This document shows positions 32,427 to 39,745 of a stretch of DNA of 64,000 bases, piece after piece (position 1 is the stretch's first letter; every line of letters starts with the position of its first letter). The stretch is from assembly GCF_005048155.1 (NCBI RefSeq), contig NZ_SUMB01000001.1:868001-932000 (forward strand), written 5' to 3'. Source of the DNA: Streptomyces piniterrae. Its GTDB lineage: Bacteria > Actinomycetota > Actinomycetes > Streptomycetales > Streptomycetaceae. A program made the translations under genes and the position numbers. Under the pieces are notes generated by a model, which saw only the letters and a list, made by a program, of their open reading frames with translations, was not told the origin of the DNA and made no database searches.

Positions 32427-32521
32427 GGCCGTGAGGATAGCGGCCGGCGGGCTGTCGCGCGTGTGCCGTCCATACGGCCGGGGCCTGCGCGGAGACGCCG
32501 CAAACGGTTCCCGGATTGGTC

Positions 32522-32550
32522 TTGACCAAGGGTGGGGGCGGCCATATCGT
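32522..32550 (+). promoter_or_regulatory. Predicted promoter of the GntR gene
   Basis: TTGACC (32522-32527) and TATCGT (32545-32550) are separated by 17 nt, a close match to the vegetative consensus. The predicted leader to the GTG at 32668 is about 110 nt and contains the 15-bp tandem repeat at 32609-32638. Confidence 0.6.
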
Positions 32551-32608
32551 CGGGATACTGCAACAACCTTTAATAAAGAAGCGCTCATATTCGCGGGCCC
32601 GTGTCCCC

Positions 32609-32638
32609 TGGGGGCGCAGCCTTTGGGGGCGCAGCCTT
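32609..32638 (+). repeat. Perfect 15-bp tandem duplication in the GntR leader
   Basis: TGGGGGCGCAGCCTT occurs twice back to back without change, 30-59 nt before the GntR start. It lies in the predicted 5' untranslated region. It may be a recent slippage product or a paired binding site; nothing else indicates which. Confidence 0.85.
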
Positions 32639-32667
32639 GCGGGGCAACGGCCAATGCGGAGGACAGG

Positions 32668-33414
32668 GTGGGGACCACGCAGCTCGAAACGGTGCCGGAG
32701 CCGAAGTACTGGCACCTCAAGACGGTGCTCAGCGACGCGCTGGACTCGGAGTTCGCGGTCGGTGAGATTCTTCCCAACGAGCGTGAGCTGGCGGCCCGGT
32801 TCGGCGTCGCACGGGCCACGCTCCGGCAGGCGCTGGAGCAGCTGGAGCTGGAAGGCAGGTTGCAGCGCCGACGCGGTGTGGGCACGACCGTCGCGCCGCC
32901 GCGGGTCGGCGTCCCCGTCGACCCCGCCCGCCATACCTGGCCCGGTGCCCCCGGCGACGACTGGCAGCCGGTCGACGCCGTCGAGACCGACACGGTGCCC
33001 GCCGCGGTGACCCGCCTCCTGGAGACGGCCCCCGGCGACCGGGTGCACATCGTGCGCCGCAGCCGGGTCACCAACGGCCAGCCGGTCGCCGCCGAGCTGC
33101 TCTACGTGCCGACGGCCGCGGTCCCCGGCTGCGTGGAGCCGGCCTCGGCCGGCGCCCAGACCCGCGCCCGCGCCGTCCTCCAGGAGCTGCACAAGCTGGC
33201 GCTGGACGGCCAGGACCGCACCGTCGAACTCGGCTCGGCCCGTGCCGAGGACGCCAAGCAGCTGGACCGGCTGCCCGGCGCGCCCGTATTGGTCGTCACC
33301 ACCCGCTATGTGTCCGCGGGCCGCACCACCGCCGTCGCGGTCTCCACCTACCGCGCCGACACCTGCCGCCTCACCTTCGGCGAGAGCGACGCGGTCGCGG
33401 TGCTGGCGGGCTGA
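32668..33414 (+). CDS. GntR-family regulator (HutC/UTRA type)
   Basis: A 248-residue regulator. The N-terminal winged helix-turn-helix (VLSDALDSEFAVGEILPNER followed by ELAARFGVARATLRQALEQLELEGRLQRRRGVGT) is followed by a UTRA-like effector domain. That domain has VHIVRRSRVTNGQPVAAELLY, and the C-terminus ends TTAVAVSTYRADTCRLTFGES. UTRA domains bind sugars, sugar phosphates or similar small molecules, as in DasR-type proteins. The GTG at 32668 has GGAGGA upstream. It stands alone between a divergent racemase-fold gene and a terminator; its targets are unknown. Confidence 0.88.
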   Translation: MGTTQLETVPEPKYWHLKTVLSDALDSEFAVGEILPNERELAARFGVARATLRQALEQLELEGRLQRRRGVGTTVAPPRVGVPVDPARHTWPGAPGDDWQPVDAVETDTVPAAVTRLLETAPGDRVHIVRRSRVTNGQPVAAELLYVPTAAVPGCVEPASAGAQTRARAVLQELHKLALDGQDRTVELGSARAEDAKQLDRLPGAPVLVVTTRYVSAGRTTAVAVSTYRADTCRLTFGESDAVAVLAG

Positions 33415-33442
33415 CCGGCCTCCGGGGAGGCCGGTCAGCCCG
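33407..33442 (+). terminator. Perfect 17-bp hairpin overlapping the GntR stop
   Basis: The arms 33407-33423 and 33426-33442 are perfect complements over 17 bp with a 2-nt centre; in practice the innermost pairs open to form a loop. The TGA stop (33412-33414) lies in the left arm. There is no T-run; the tandem array follows directly. Confidence 0.7.
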
Positions 33443-33557
33443 TGCGGGCCCGATAGTTGTGCGGGCCCGAATTCCCGAGCGGGTCGTAATTCCCGTGTGA
33501 GCCCGATTCCCGTATGGGTCCGATGCCGCACGGGTCCGATTCCGCGTGGGCCCGCCC
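33442..33557. repeat. Degenerate tandem array, about six and a half copies of a 17-18-nt unit
   Basis: Units begin at about 33442, 33459, 33477, 33495, 33512, 33529 and 33546. An approximate consensus is GTGYGGGYCCGATTCCC. Copies differ at several positions and the last is partial. The array fills most of the 191-nt space between the convergent GntR and ROK genes and has no coding potential I can support. It is too short and lacks spacers, so it is not a CRISPR. Each unit holds GGGYCCG, which can pair with neighbours. Confidence 0.7.
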
Positions 33558-33605
33558 GAAGGTGACCTCAACCGCCTTACAGACGCCGCCCCCCGCCGGC
33601 GCCTC

Positions 33606-34763
33606 TCACCGGCGCCCCGTCACCGTGCCCTCCACCGCGAAGAGTTCGCCCTCGACGTGGTCGAGGGCGAGTCGCAGTGCCCCGGTGGCCACCGCCGCCT
33701 CGCCCAGTACCGAGAGGGCGACCTGCGGCGGGCGCAGGCAGTAGCGCGCCAACTCCCCCCGCAGCGGCTCCAGTACACCGGCCAGTCCGGCCGCCCAGCC
33801 GCCGATCACCACGAGCTCCGGGTCCAGCGCCAGCACCAGCGCGGCGACATCGTGCACCAGCCGCTGGATGAAACGGTCCACCGCCGCACGCGCCCGTACG
33901 TCGCCGTCCCGTGCCAACGCGAACACGGCCGCGACCTGCGCCTCGTCCAACGGGTTCAGCGGCTCCCCGGTCGTCGAGAGCAGTGTCTCCGGCGTCGCCT
34001 CGCGCCCCAGCAGATGCAGCGCGCCGATCTCCCCGGCCGCCCCGCCGAACCCCCGGTGCAGCCGCCCGCCGATCAGCGAACCCGCCCCGGGGCTCAGCCC
34101 CGCCAGCACGAACACCACGTCGTCGGACTCGACCGCCGCGCCCTTCCAGTGCTCGGCCACCGCAGCGGCGTTCGCGTCGTTCTCCACCAGCACCGGGCAG
34201 CGGAAGGACCGCCGCAGCCGTTCGCCCAACGGCAGGCCGGTCCAGCCGGGCAGCGCCGTGCCCAGCCGTACGGTGCCGTCCGCCTCGACGATGCCGGGGC
34301 TGCCCACGCCCACCGCCCGCAGCGAACTCCGCGCCACCCCCGCACGGCGCAGCAGCTCGGCCACCACGCCACGAACCCGCTCCAGCCGCTCATCGGCCGG
34401 CGCGGCCTCGTCCACCGGGCGTTGCGCGGAGTCCAGCAGCCGCCCGCCGAGGTCCGACAGCAGCGCCGAGATACGGTGCGGCCCGATCTCGATGCCCAGC
34501 AGATGCCCGGCCTCGGCACGGAAGCGGAACCGGCGGGCCGGCCGCCCTTGGCGCCGTGTCTCGCCTTCCTCGGCGGCCGCCTCGACCACCAGCCCGCTCT
34601 CGATGAGCCCCTCGACCACACCCTCGACCGTCGGCCGGGACAGGCCCGTCATCTGGACGAGATCGGTGAGCGTGGGCGAAGTCGCGGCGCGCAGCGCATG
34701 CAGCACCACCGCGGAGTTGATCCGTCGCAGCAGAGAGGGGTCCCCGCCGGTGAGCCGCCCCAA
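33606..34763 (-). CDS. ROK-family transcriptional regulator
   Basis: A 385-residue ROK repressor with an N-terminal winged helix-turn-helix (LTDLVQMTGLSRPTVEGVVEGLIESGLV) and an actin-like sugar-kinase-type domain. The phosphate/sugar regions read LLGIEIGPHRISALLSDLGG, AVGVGSPGIVEADG and LVENDANAAAVAEHW. The usual ROK zinc site (CxCGxxGC) is absent; the position reads GEIGALHLLGREATPETLL. It probably represses sugar-related genes but is unlikely to have the standard zinc-stabilised sugar site. No sugar transporter lies beside it, so its regulon is elsewhere or unknown. Confidence 0.87.
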   Translation of the reverse strand: MGRLTGGDPSLLRRINSAVVLHALRAATSPTLTDLVQMTGLSRPTVEGVVEGLIESGLVVEAAAEEGETRRQGRPARRFRFRAEAGHLLGIEIGPHRISALLSDLGGRLLDSAQRPVDEAAPADERLERVRGVVAELLRRAGVARSSLRAVGVGSPGIVEADGTVRLGTALPGWTGLPLGERLRRSFRCPVLVENDANAAAVAEHWKGAAVESDDVVFVLAGLSPGAGSLIGGRLHRGFGGAAGEIGALHLLGREATPETLLSTTGEPLNPLDEAQVAAVFALARDGDVRARAAVDRFIQRLVHDVAALVLALDPELVVIGGWAAGLAGVLEPLRGELARYCLRPPQVALSVLGEAAVATGALRLALDHVEGELFAVEGTVTGRR

Positions 34764-34833
34764 CGTCCGTCTCCCTCATCTCGCGTGTCTGGCGGATCGT
34801 AGCCGGTCAGAGGGTGTGCGGCGAGCCCCGGGC

Positions 34834-35484
34834 CTAGCCGGGCGAGACGAAGCCCGACTCGTACGCGGCGATCACGGCTTGGGTGCGGTCCCTCGCGCCC
34901 AGCTTCCCCAGCACCGAGCTGACATGCGTCTTCACCGTCTCGGCCCCCAGGAACAGCTCCGCCGCGATCTCGGCGTTCGACAGGCCACGTGCCATCAGCC
35001 GCAGCACCTGCCGCTCCCGCTCCGTGAGCGCGGCCCGTTCGAAGTCCACGCGGGCCCGCTCGTTGCGGTGCCCTGCGGCCATGGTGCGGAGCATCGTCGG
35101 GAAGAGCAGCGAGCCGCCCTCCACCACGAGGCGCACCGCGTGCACGATCTCGGTCGGCCGGGAACGTTTCAGCAGAAAGCCGTCCGCGCCCGCCCGCAGC
35201 GCCTCGTAGACATACTCGTCGTCCTCGAATGTCGTGACGACGAGGATTTTCGGCGGCTCGGGCACCGTGCGCAGCACCGCGCGCGTCGCCTCGATGCCGT
35301 CCATGAGCGGCATCCGCACGTCCATGGCGATCACGTCGGGCCGCAGTTGCCGGACCAGGGGGATGACGGCGGCCCCGTCGGCCGCCTCGCCCGCCACCGT
35401 GATGTCGGGCTGGGCTTCGAGGATGGCGCGCAGCCCGGTGCGTACCAGGGGCTCGTCGTCGACCAGGAGTACGGATATCGGCAC
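34834..35484 (-). CDS. NarL/LuxR-type response regulator
   Basis: A 216-residue response regulator. The receiver domain has the acidic pair in LLVDDEP, the phosphoacceptor Asp55 in DVIAMDVRMPLMDG, Thr in VVTTFEDDEYV and Lys in GFLLKRSRPTE. The LuxR-type DNA-binding domain is LTERERQVLRLMARGLSNAEIA followed by ETVKTHVSSVLGKLGARDRTQAV. It lies 4 nt after the kinase gene on the same strand and would be phosphorylated by it. The divergent ABC transporter genes at 36882-38556 are the likely targets. Confidence 0.93.
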   Translation of the reverse strand: MPISVLLVDDEPLVRTGLRAILEAQPDITVAGEAADGAAVIPLVRQLRPDVIAMDVRMPLMDGIEATRAVLRTVPEPPKILVVTTFEDDEYVYEALRAGADGFLLKRSRPTEIVHAVRLVVEGGSLLFPTMLRTMAAGHRNERARVDFERAALTERERQVLRLMARGLSNAEIAAELFLGAETVKTHVSSVLGKLGARDRTQAVIAAYESGFVSPG

Positions 35485-35488
35485 GGGA

Positions 35489-36775
35489 TCAGCCTAGAGG
35501 GCGTCCCAGCCGGTCCAGCGGGAGCCGGGCGCGCACCAGCCATTCCCCGTCCCCCGGACCGGTCTCCGCCGTGCCGCCGAGCAGCGCGGCCCGCTCGCGG
35601 ATGCCGCGCAGACCGCGGCCGGTGCGGACCGCACCGGTCGCACCTGGGGCGCCCGGCGGCGAGGTGCGCAGCGGGTTGCGGACCTCCAGTTCCAGCGCGT
35701 CCGCGTCGGCGGCGATCCGCACCGACACCGGTACCGGGCCCGCGTGCCGCAGCACATTCGTCAGCGCCTCCTGAAGCATCCGGTACGCCTCCCGCGACAC
35801 CGGCCCCGGCAACGCCTCCAACGGGCCGGTCAGTTCGGCTCGTACCGTCGAACCGGCCGCCCGCGCCGACTCCATCAGGCGCTCGGCTTCGGTGAGCGCG
35901 GGCCGGTCGGAGGGTCTGGGAGCGTCCTCCCGCAGCAGCCGCAGCGCCCGCTCCAGGTCGGTCAGCGCCTGCCGCCCGGTGTCCTCGATGGCGGCCAGCG
36001 CGCGGTCGGTGAACTCGGGCGACCCGGCGGCGCGGGCCGCGCCCGCCTGGACCACGGCGACGGTCAGCGCATGCCCGATCGAGTCGTGCAACTCCTGGGC
36101 CAGCCGGTTGTGTTCGAGCAGGCGCTCCGTACGGGCCTCCAGCCCGGCCAGCCGCTCGGCGGCCGAGGGGCCGAGCAGCAATCGCGCGGCGGCGGCCATC
36201 AGCGAGCCCGTACCGATGGCGACGGCGAGGAGCAGCGCGAGCGGCAGCGGCGCGAGCAGCGCGTACCACCAGTGGGGTGCCTCGATCGCCGGCAGGCCCA
36301 TGAAGTGGGTGGGGCGGCCGCCGGCCGCCAGAATGAACGCGGTGGCCAGAAAGGACAGATGGACGGTCAGGGCCGTCACGGCCACACCGGCTTCGAGGCG
36401 CAGCAGCAACCACACGGCCGTACGGCCACGGTCCCGCCAGGTCGCCGAGGGTGTCGTACCGATCCCGGAAGCGGCTTGCCCGCCGGGGCGCTGCGGGCCG
36501 GGAAACAGCAGCAGTTGGGCCTGGGAGCCCTCGATCCGTCGGACCGCCGGAATCAGTGCGGCCAGGAGGAGGAACGGCACGGGCAAGATCGCGAAACACA
36601 CCCACGGGCGGCCCCCGCCAGGGTGGAACGTTCCGCCGCGCAGAAAGCCGGTGAGGACCCCGGCCACCGAGCCGGTCAGCAGATGGAGCCAGCGGCTGTA
36701 GGTCACGGCCTTCGAGAGGGGCGCGGGCACGGCCCTCAACAGCGGGCCGTGCGCGACTGCGGGCTTCAGGTGCAC
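35489..36775 (-). CDS. Sensor histidine kinase (HisKA_3/NarX type)
   Basis: A 428-residue membrane kinase. The N-terminal half has about four hydrophobic segments (LTGSVAGVLTGFLRGG, ILPVPFLLLAALIPAV, VAVTALTVHLSFLATAFILAAG, LLAPLPLALLLAVAIGTG). The dimerisation/phosphoacceptor motif is LAQELHDSIGHALTVAVVQ, and the ATPase lobe has AYRMLQEALTNVLRHA and RGLRGIRERAALLGG. The sensed signal is unknown. The start is uncertain: a GTG at 36775 is used, with no strong SD; further upstream frames overlap the divergent ABC gene. It pairs with the regulator 4 nt downstream. Confidence 0.88.
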   Translation of the reverse strand: MHLKPAVAHGPLLRAVPAPLSKAVTYSRWLHLLTGSVAGVLTGFLRGGTFHPGGGRPWVCFAILPVPFLLLAALIPAVRRIEGSQAQLLLFPGPQRPGGQAASGIGTTPSATWRDRGRTAVWLLLRLEAGVAVTALTVHLSFLATAFILAAGGRPTHFMGLPAIEAPHWWYALLAPLPLALLLAVAIGTGSLMAAAARLLLGPSAAERLAGLEARTERLLEHNRLAQELHDSIGHALTVAVVQAGAARAAGSPEFTDRALAAIEDTGRQALTDLERALRLLREDAPRPSDRPALTEAERLMESARAAGSTVRAELTGPLEALPGPVSREAYRMLQEALTNVLRHAGPVPVSVRIAADADALELEVRNPLRTSPPGAPGATGAVRTGRGLRGIRERAALLGGTAETGPGDGEWLVRARLPLDRLGRPLG

Positions 36776-36881
36776 CCCGCCATCGTGCCAGCGGGCCGCG
36801 CACCGGACCTCCCCCGGGCGGGGGAGCCGCTCCCCGCCGTCGGGGGAGGCCGCGGCCCGGTCCGGACGCCAGCCTGGAGCC

Positions 36882-37811
36882 ATGACCAGCATCGACATCC
36901 AAGGACTGACCAAGGTCTACGGAACCGCGCGGGCCGTCGACGACCTCACCTTCCGCGTGGAACCGGGCCGGGTAACCGGGTTCCTCGGCCCCAACGGCGC
37001 CGGCAAATCCACCACCATGCGGGTGGTTCTCGGCCTGGACCGGCCCACCTCCGGGACCGCGACCGTCGGCGGCCGGCACTTCCGCGAACTGGCCGACCCC
37101 CTGCGGCACGTGGGCGCGCTCCTCGACGCCGGCGCCGCCCACAAGGCCCGCCGGGCCCGTGACCACCTCCTCGCCCTCGCTCACAGCAACCGCATCCCGG
37201 CGCGGCGGGTCGACGAGGTGCTGGCGGAGACCGGGCTGGCACCGGTCGCACGCAAGCGGGTACGGACCTTCTCGCTCGGCATGCGCCAGCGGCTGGGGAT
37301 CGCCGCCGCCCTGCTCGGCGACCCCGCCGTGCTGATGCTCGACGAACCTGCCAACGGCCTGGACCCCGAGGGCATCATCTGGATCCGCACCCTCCTCAAG
37401 CGGCTCGCCGCCGACGGCCGCACCGTCCTGATCTCCAGCCATCTGATGACCGAAACCGCCCTCACCGCCGACCACTTGATCGTCCTGGGGCGCGGCAGGC
37501 TGCTGGCCGACACCGCGATGGGCACCTTCATCCGGCACAACACCCACCGCAGGGTGCGGGTGCGGACGACCGAGGGGAAACGACTGCACGCCGAACTCGC
37601 CCGCGTCGGATTCGAGGCGGTGCCGGACGGAGCCGGGCGCTGGCTGGTCGAGGGCGTGGAACCCGCCGACGTCGGCGCGCTGGCCGCCCGGCACGGCATC
37701 CCGGTCCTCGAACTCGCCGACGAAGCACCCTCCCTGGAGGACGCCTATCTGCGACTGACCGCGGACGCCGCGGAGTTCGTCACCGCCGCCCCCACGACCC
37801 AGGAGGCCTGA
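36882..37811 (+). CDS. ABC transporter ATP-binding protein
   Basis: A 309-residue ATPase with Walker A FLGPNGAGKSTTMRVVLGL, signature TFSLGMRQRLGIAAALLGD, Walker B VLMLDEPANGLDPEGI and the switch His in TVLISSHLMTE. A C-terminal extension (about residues 215-300) is typical of bacitracin/multidrug-exporter-type subunits. It works with the permease encoded 4 nt downstream and probably exports a drug or lipid-like compound. It is divergent from a NarL-type two-component system, an arrangement common for stress- or antibiotic-induced exporters. TGGAG lies just upstream of the ATG. Confidence 0.92.
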   Translation: MTSIDIQGLTKVYGTARAVDDLTFRVEPGRVTGFLGPNGAGKSTTMRVVLGLDRPTSGTATVGGRHFRELADPLRHVGALLDAGAAHKARRARDHLLALAHSNRIPARRVDEVLAETGLAPVARKRVRTFSLGMRQRLGIAAALLGDPAVLMLDEPANGLDPEGIIWIRTLLKRLAADGRTVLISSHLMTETALTADHLIVLGRGRLLADTAMGTFIRHNTHRRVRVRTTEGKRLHAELARVGFEAVPDGAGRWLVEGVEPADVGALAARHGIPVLELADEAPSLEDAYLRLTADAAEFVTAAPTTQEA

Positions 37812-37815
37812 CACC

Positions 37816-38556
37816 GTGACGCTCACCGCCGTACTCCGCTCCGAGTGGACCAAGATCCGCTCCTTGCGCTCGCTCCACCTCTCCCTCGCCGCCATCCTGG
37901 TGGCGACCGCCGGGATCGGCTGCCTGGTCTGCGGCAGCACCGACTACACCCACGAGGGCCCGGACTTCGACCCGGTCTTCACCGCCTTCTTCGGCCTCAA
38001 CTTCGGCCAGTTCGCCGCCGTCGCCTTCGGCGTCCTGACGGTCGCGGGGGAGTGGTCCGGCGGCTCCATCCGCGTCTCACTCGCCGCCGTACCGCGCCGT
38101 GGTCTGCTGTACGCGGGCAAGCTGGGCTGCGTCGGGGTGCTCGGCCTGGTCGTGGGACTGGTCACCGGCTTCGCCGCGCTGCTCGGCGGCCAGGCGTTCC
38201 TCGGCGACATGGGCGTGGGTCCCGGTGCCCCGGGCGCGGTCCGGGCCGCCGTCGGCTGCGGCCTCTACCTCGCCCTGCTCGCCGTGCTGTCCGCCGGCTT
38301 CGCCGCGGTGGTGCGCAGCCCCGTCGGCGCGCTGAGCCTGCTCGTCCCGCTCTTCCTCTCGCTGTTCCCCATGCTCGGATCGCTGGACGCGACCAGGAAA
38401 GCGGGCCAGTTCCTGCCGGACCGGGCCGGCCAGCAGATCCTGCACAGCACGCCCGACGGGGTCCTGGGGGCGTGGTCCGGCATGGCGGTGATGGCCTGCT
38501 GGGTGGCGCTTGCGGCGGGCGCGGGCTGGTGGTCCCTTTCGCGCCGTGACGTCTGA
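37816..38556 (+). CDS. ABC transporter permease (ABC-2 type)
   Basis: A 246-residue membrane protein with six likely transmembrane segments (for example LHLSLAAILVATAGIGCLVC, GVLGLVVGLVTGFAALLGG and ALLAVLSAGFAAVVRSPVG). Its order, PPRGLLYAGKL-like loop included, fits ABC-2 permeases that pair with the ATPase encoded just upstream. The GTG start follows the ATPase stop by 4 nt, so the two are co-translated. The transported compound is unknown. Confidence 0.88.
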   Translation: MTLTAVLRSEWTKIRSLRSLHLSLAAILVATAGIGCLVCGSTDYTHEGPDFDPVFTAFFGLNFGQFAAVAFGVLTVAGEWSGGSIRVSLAAVPRRGLLYAGKLGCVGVLGLVVGLVTGFAALLGGQAFLGDMGVGPGAPGAVRAAVGCGLYLALLAVLSAGFAAVVRSPVGALSLLVPLFLSLFPMLGSLDATRKAGQFLPDRAGQQILHSTPDGVLGAWSGMAVMACWVALAAGAGWWSLSRRDV

Positions 38557-38628
38557 CCGCGCCGTGTGCCGGCCACCTTCCGGACTGACGGAAGGCCAAT
38601 TGTCAGACCCGGGCGGTTTACTGACGGC

Positions 38629-39078
38629 ATGACCATCGACGAGTATCTGACCGCCATCGACCGGTTGCGCCTGCGGGATTTCCCGGCTCAGCCGGGCTGT
38701 GCCGCCATGGTCGAGAGCGGGCCGGGCTTCCACATAGCCGACCTGCGGGTCAGCGGGGATTTCTGGGACGCGGATCTCACCGAGGTGGCGGCGGCCCTGG
38801 ACGAATTCGAGGCCGAGCTGACGGCGCTGGTGCAAGCGCTGTCCTTACGCTGGGGCCCGCCCGGCATACTCGACCTCGGAGCTCATCTGGAGCGGTCGGC
38901 CATGGGCATACCGGTCCGGCCGCCGCTGGACTCGCTGTGCGGGTATGTCCCGCAGATGTACGGCTGGCGGGTGGCCGGCCGCTGGGTCGGCGTGGGCGTG
39001 GGCCAGGGAGACCGCGAACTGCCCTTCCAGCTGCTGGTGGCGGTGGGGGAGGAGGACGTGGGGGACCCGCTGTGGTGA
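38629..39078 (+). CDS. Hypothetical protein with a TTA codon
   Basis: A 149-residue acidic, soluble protein that I do not recognise. It has no signal peptide or membrane segment and is mixed alpha/beta with several Trp residues near the C-terminus (YGWRVAGRWVGVGVGQGDRE). Leu73 is encoded by TTA (38845-38847), the rarest codon in Streptomyces, so translation should depend on the bldA tRNA. It starts 72 nt after the ABC permease gene but has its own upstream region, and may or may not share that transcript. Confidence 0.7.
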   Translation: MTIDEYLTAIDRLRLRDFPAQPGCAAMVESGPGFHIADLRVSGDFWDADLTEVAAALDEFEAELTALVQALSLRWGPPGILDLGAHLERSAMGIPVRPPLDSLCGYVPQMYGWRVAGRWVGVGVGQGDRELPFQLLVAVGEEDVGDPLW

Positions 39079-39098
39079 GGCGGGGGCGCCTCTCCCAG

Positions 39099-39160
39099 TT
39101 CGTCGGACGCCGCCGTGCACAGTGCCGGGGACGCCGGGCAGGCTTCGTCGGACGCCGCCG
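39099..39160. repeat. Two 17-bp direct repeats in a short intergenic space
   Basis: TTCGTCGGACGCCGCCG occurs at 39099-39115 and again, identical, at 39144-39160. Both lie in the 107-nt gap between the convergent hypothetical gene and mug. The purpose is unknown; they could form part of a bidirectional terminator or be a slippage product. Confidence 0.8.
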
Positions 39161-39185
39161 CTGTACTTGCGACCGGGGATGCCCC

Positions 39186-39734
39186 TCAGTCCTCGGCGAA
39201 CGCAGCCGTCCGCAGCCTTCCGTACTCCTCCGCCATGGTCGCCAGCGTCCAATGGGCGTTCAGCCCGCTGGGGTTGGGCAGCGCCCAGATGCGGGTCCCG
39301 CCGAGGGTGCGCTGCTGCGGGCCGATCGCGGCGTGCTTGTCGCCGAAGGCGACCCGGTAGGCCGTGACGCCCGCGACGGCGAGCCAGCGCGGCCGCAGCC
39401 GGTCCACCTTCTCGGCCAGCAGCCGGCCGCCCTCGCGGTACTCCTCCGCCGACAGCTCGTCGGCCTTGGCGGTCGCCCGCGCCACGACATTGGTGATGCC
39501 CAGGCCGTGCGCCAGCAGCTCCTCCTGCTCGGCCGGCGCGAAGAGCCGGGGCGTGAAGCCGGAGGCGTGCAGGACCGGCCAGAAGCGGTTGCCGGGCCGC
39601 GCGAAGTGGTGGCCGGTGGCCGCCGTCATCAGCCCCGGATTGATACCGCAGAAAAGGACCCGCAGGCCGCTCGCCGCCACGTCAGGGACGAGGCGATCGC
39701 GAGCGGCCCGCAGTTCCTCGGGTGTGAAACCCAC
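39186..39734 (-). CDS. mug: G/U mismatch-specific DNA glycosylase (Mug)
   Basis: A 182-residue uracil-DNA glycosylase-superfamily protein. The catalytic motif is VLFCGINPGLMTAATGHHFARPGNRFW, written here as VLFCGINPGLM and FARPGNRFW. The second motif is ALPNPSGLNAHW. It removes uracil and related bases from G:U or G:T mismatches for base-excision repair. It starts 11 nt after the purB stop and is probably co-transcribed with it. Length and motifs are normal for the family. Confidence 0.9.
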   Translation of the reverse strand: MGFTPEELRAARDRLVPDVAASGLRVLFCGINPGLMTAATGHHFARPGNRFWPVLHASGFTPRLFAPAEQEELLAHGLGITNVVARATAKADELSAEEYREGGRLLAEKVDRLRPRWLAVAGVTAYRVAFGDKHAAIGPQQRTLGGTRIWALPNPSGLNAHWTLATMAEEYGRLRTAAFAED

Positions 39735-39745
39735 GTCGGCGACCG

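Noticed and set aside
33442..33557. Possible CRISPR array
   Set aside because: Repeats are 17-18 nt, directly adjacent without unique spacers, and degenerate. No cas genes are present.
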